Positions 5,704 to 6,359 of a stretch of DNA of 6,359 nt are shown piece by piece. Each line of letters begins with the position of its first letter. The stretch's first letter is position 1. The stretch comes from Methylococcaceae bacterium (lineage in GTDB: Bacteria > Pseudomonadota > Gammaproteobacteria > Methylococcales > Methylomonadaceae). Position numbers and translations under genes: made by a program. The notes under the pieces were generated by a model, which saw nothing but the letters and a program-made list of their open reading frames with translations, was not told where the DNA came from and did no database searches. The DNA is taken from contig JAUYMX010000603.1 of NCBI GenBank assembly GCA_030699345.1, forward strand, positions 1 to 6,359. The letters run 5' to 3'.

Positions 5704-6359
5704 AAATCGGCAACCCTGACTCAACACCAGAATTTTGCGCACGATGACGTAAGAAATGATCCATTAATGTAATGGCCATCATGGCTTCAGCAATAGGTGT
5801 GGCGCGAATACCTACGCAAGGATCATGACGTCCTTGAGTAATAACGTCTATCGCTTCGCCCTGCTGATTGATACTTTTACCCGGCAAGCGCAGGCTGGAG
5901 GTGGGTTTGAGTGCAATACTGGCGGTGATATTCTGGCCGCTGGAGATACCTCCCAAAATGCCGCCGGCATGGTTGCTTAGAAAACCGTCCGGGGTAATTT
6001 CGTCACGAAACTGTGTGCCTTTACTATCGATGCAGGCAAAACCATCGCCAATTTCCACGCCTTTAACAGCGTTGATGCTCATCAAGGCATGAGCCAAATC
6101 AGCATCCAGACGATCGAAAATGGGTTCGCCTAAACCAGGCGGAATATTGCTGGCGACAACTTCAATACGCGCACCAATTGATTCACCCTCTTTACGCAAG
6201 GCGTCCATATAGGCTTCCATTTCACCAATTTTATTGACGTCGGGACAGAAAAACGGATTGCTGTCGATGATGTCCGAATCGATTTGTTCAATCTTTATCG
6301 GCCCCAGTTGCGATAAATAGCCGCGAATTTCCACGCCCAGCTGTTCGCGCAAATATTTT
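5702..6359 (-). CDS. aroC: Chorismate synthase, C-terminal part (cut by window edge)
   Basis: AroC converts 5-enolpyruvylshikimate 3-phosphate to chorismate using reduced FMN, the last step of the shikimate pathway, in the cytosol. The window holds about 218 C-terminal residues, from KYLREQLGVEIRGYL to ESGLPI. By comparison with E. coli AroC (361 residues, from memory) about 142 N-terminal residues lie beyond base 6359. Clear signatures are NPFFCPD, KEGESIGARIEVVAS, GLGEPIFDRLDADLAHALMS, INAVKGVEIGDGF, RDEITPDGFLSNHAGG, GGISSGQ and ALKPTSS. The C-terminal signature GRHDPCVGIRATPIAEAM follows. The visible part is intact; a TTG at 6350-6352 is an internal Leu codon, not a start. It is the first gene in the window in transcription order, with the MFS permease 9 bp downstream. 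Confidence 0.97.
   Translation of the reverse strand, partial: KYLREQLGVEIRGYLSQLGPIKIEQIDSDIIDSNPFFCPDVNKIGEMEAYMDALRKEGESIGARIEVVASNIPPGLGEPIFDRLDADLAHALMSINAVKGVEIGDGFACIDSKGTQFRDEITPDGFLSNHAGGILGGISSGQNITASIALKPTSSLRLPGKSINQQGEAIDVITQGRHDPCVGIRATPIAEAMMAITLMDHFLRHRAQNSGVESGLPI

Overview
The window carries a block of housekeeping genes, all on the minus strand, from a Gram-negative bacterium. The cell makes Kdo-lipid A lipopolysaccharide (lpxK, kdsB). Protein similarity recalled from memory (AlaC, AroC, KdsB) and the order exbB-exbD-lpxK-Trm112-kdsB point to a gammaproteobacterium. A methanotroph-like (Methylococcales) lineage is my guess and cannot be proved here. Base composition is moderate and even, with no sign of foreign islands.

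Layout in transcription order (right to left). The C-terminal part of aroC (5702-6359, cut by the window edge) is followed after 9 bp by a 12-helix MFS permease of the HcaT/PPP type (4529-5692). A 63-bp gap with an inverted repeat separates this pair from a tightly coupled run: exbB (3803-4465), exbD (3370-3803), lpxK (2378-3373), a Trm112/YcaR-like small zinc-ribbon protein (2187-2381) and kdsB (1417-2190). Every junction inside this run overlaps, with one TAATG followed by three ATGA. After an 88-bp gap with a candidate promoter comes an alaC-type alanine aminotransferase (144-1328). The left end (about 31-116) is a palindromic repeat.

How the genes fit together. LpxK phosphorylates the lipid A precursor, and KdsB activates Kdo for transfer to lipid A, so the core of the run is LPS synthesis. 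The ExbB/ExbD pair is a proton-driven inner-membrane motor that travels with these genes. AroC makes chorismate, and AlaC makes alanine from pyruvate.

Two genes are not intact as read. alaC has an in-frame TAA at codon 13, where the family has Tyr in the motif RLPPYVFN. exbD is one base out of frame at an A8-G-A5 run just after its start. That run contains an A-AAA-AAG heptamer in the phase needed for -1 ribosomal frameshifting, which would give exactly the expected ExbD N-terminus. A homopolymer sequencing error explains it equally well and is a priori more likely.

No stretch longer than 300 bases lacks a gene. I see no RNA gene, CRISPR array, insertion sequence or phage gene. I see no clearly new multi-gene system; the items most worth checking are the exbD site, the alaC stop and the repeat at the left end.
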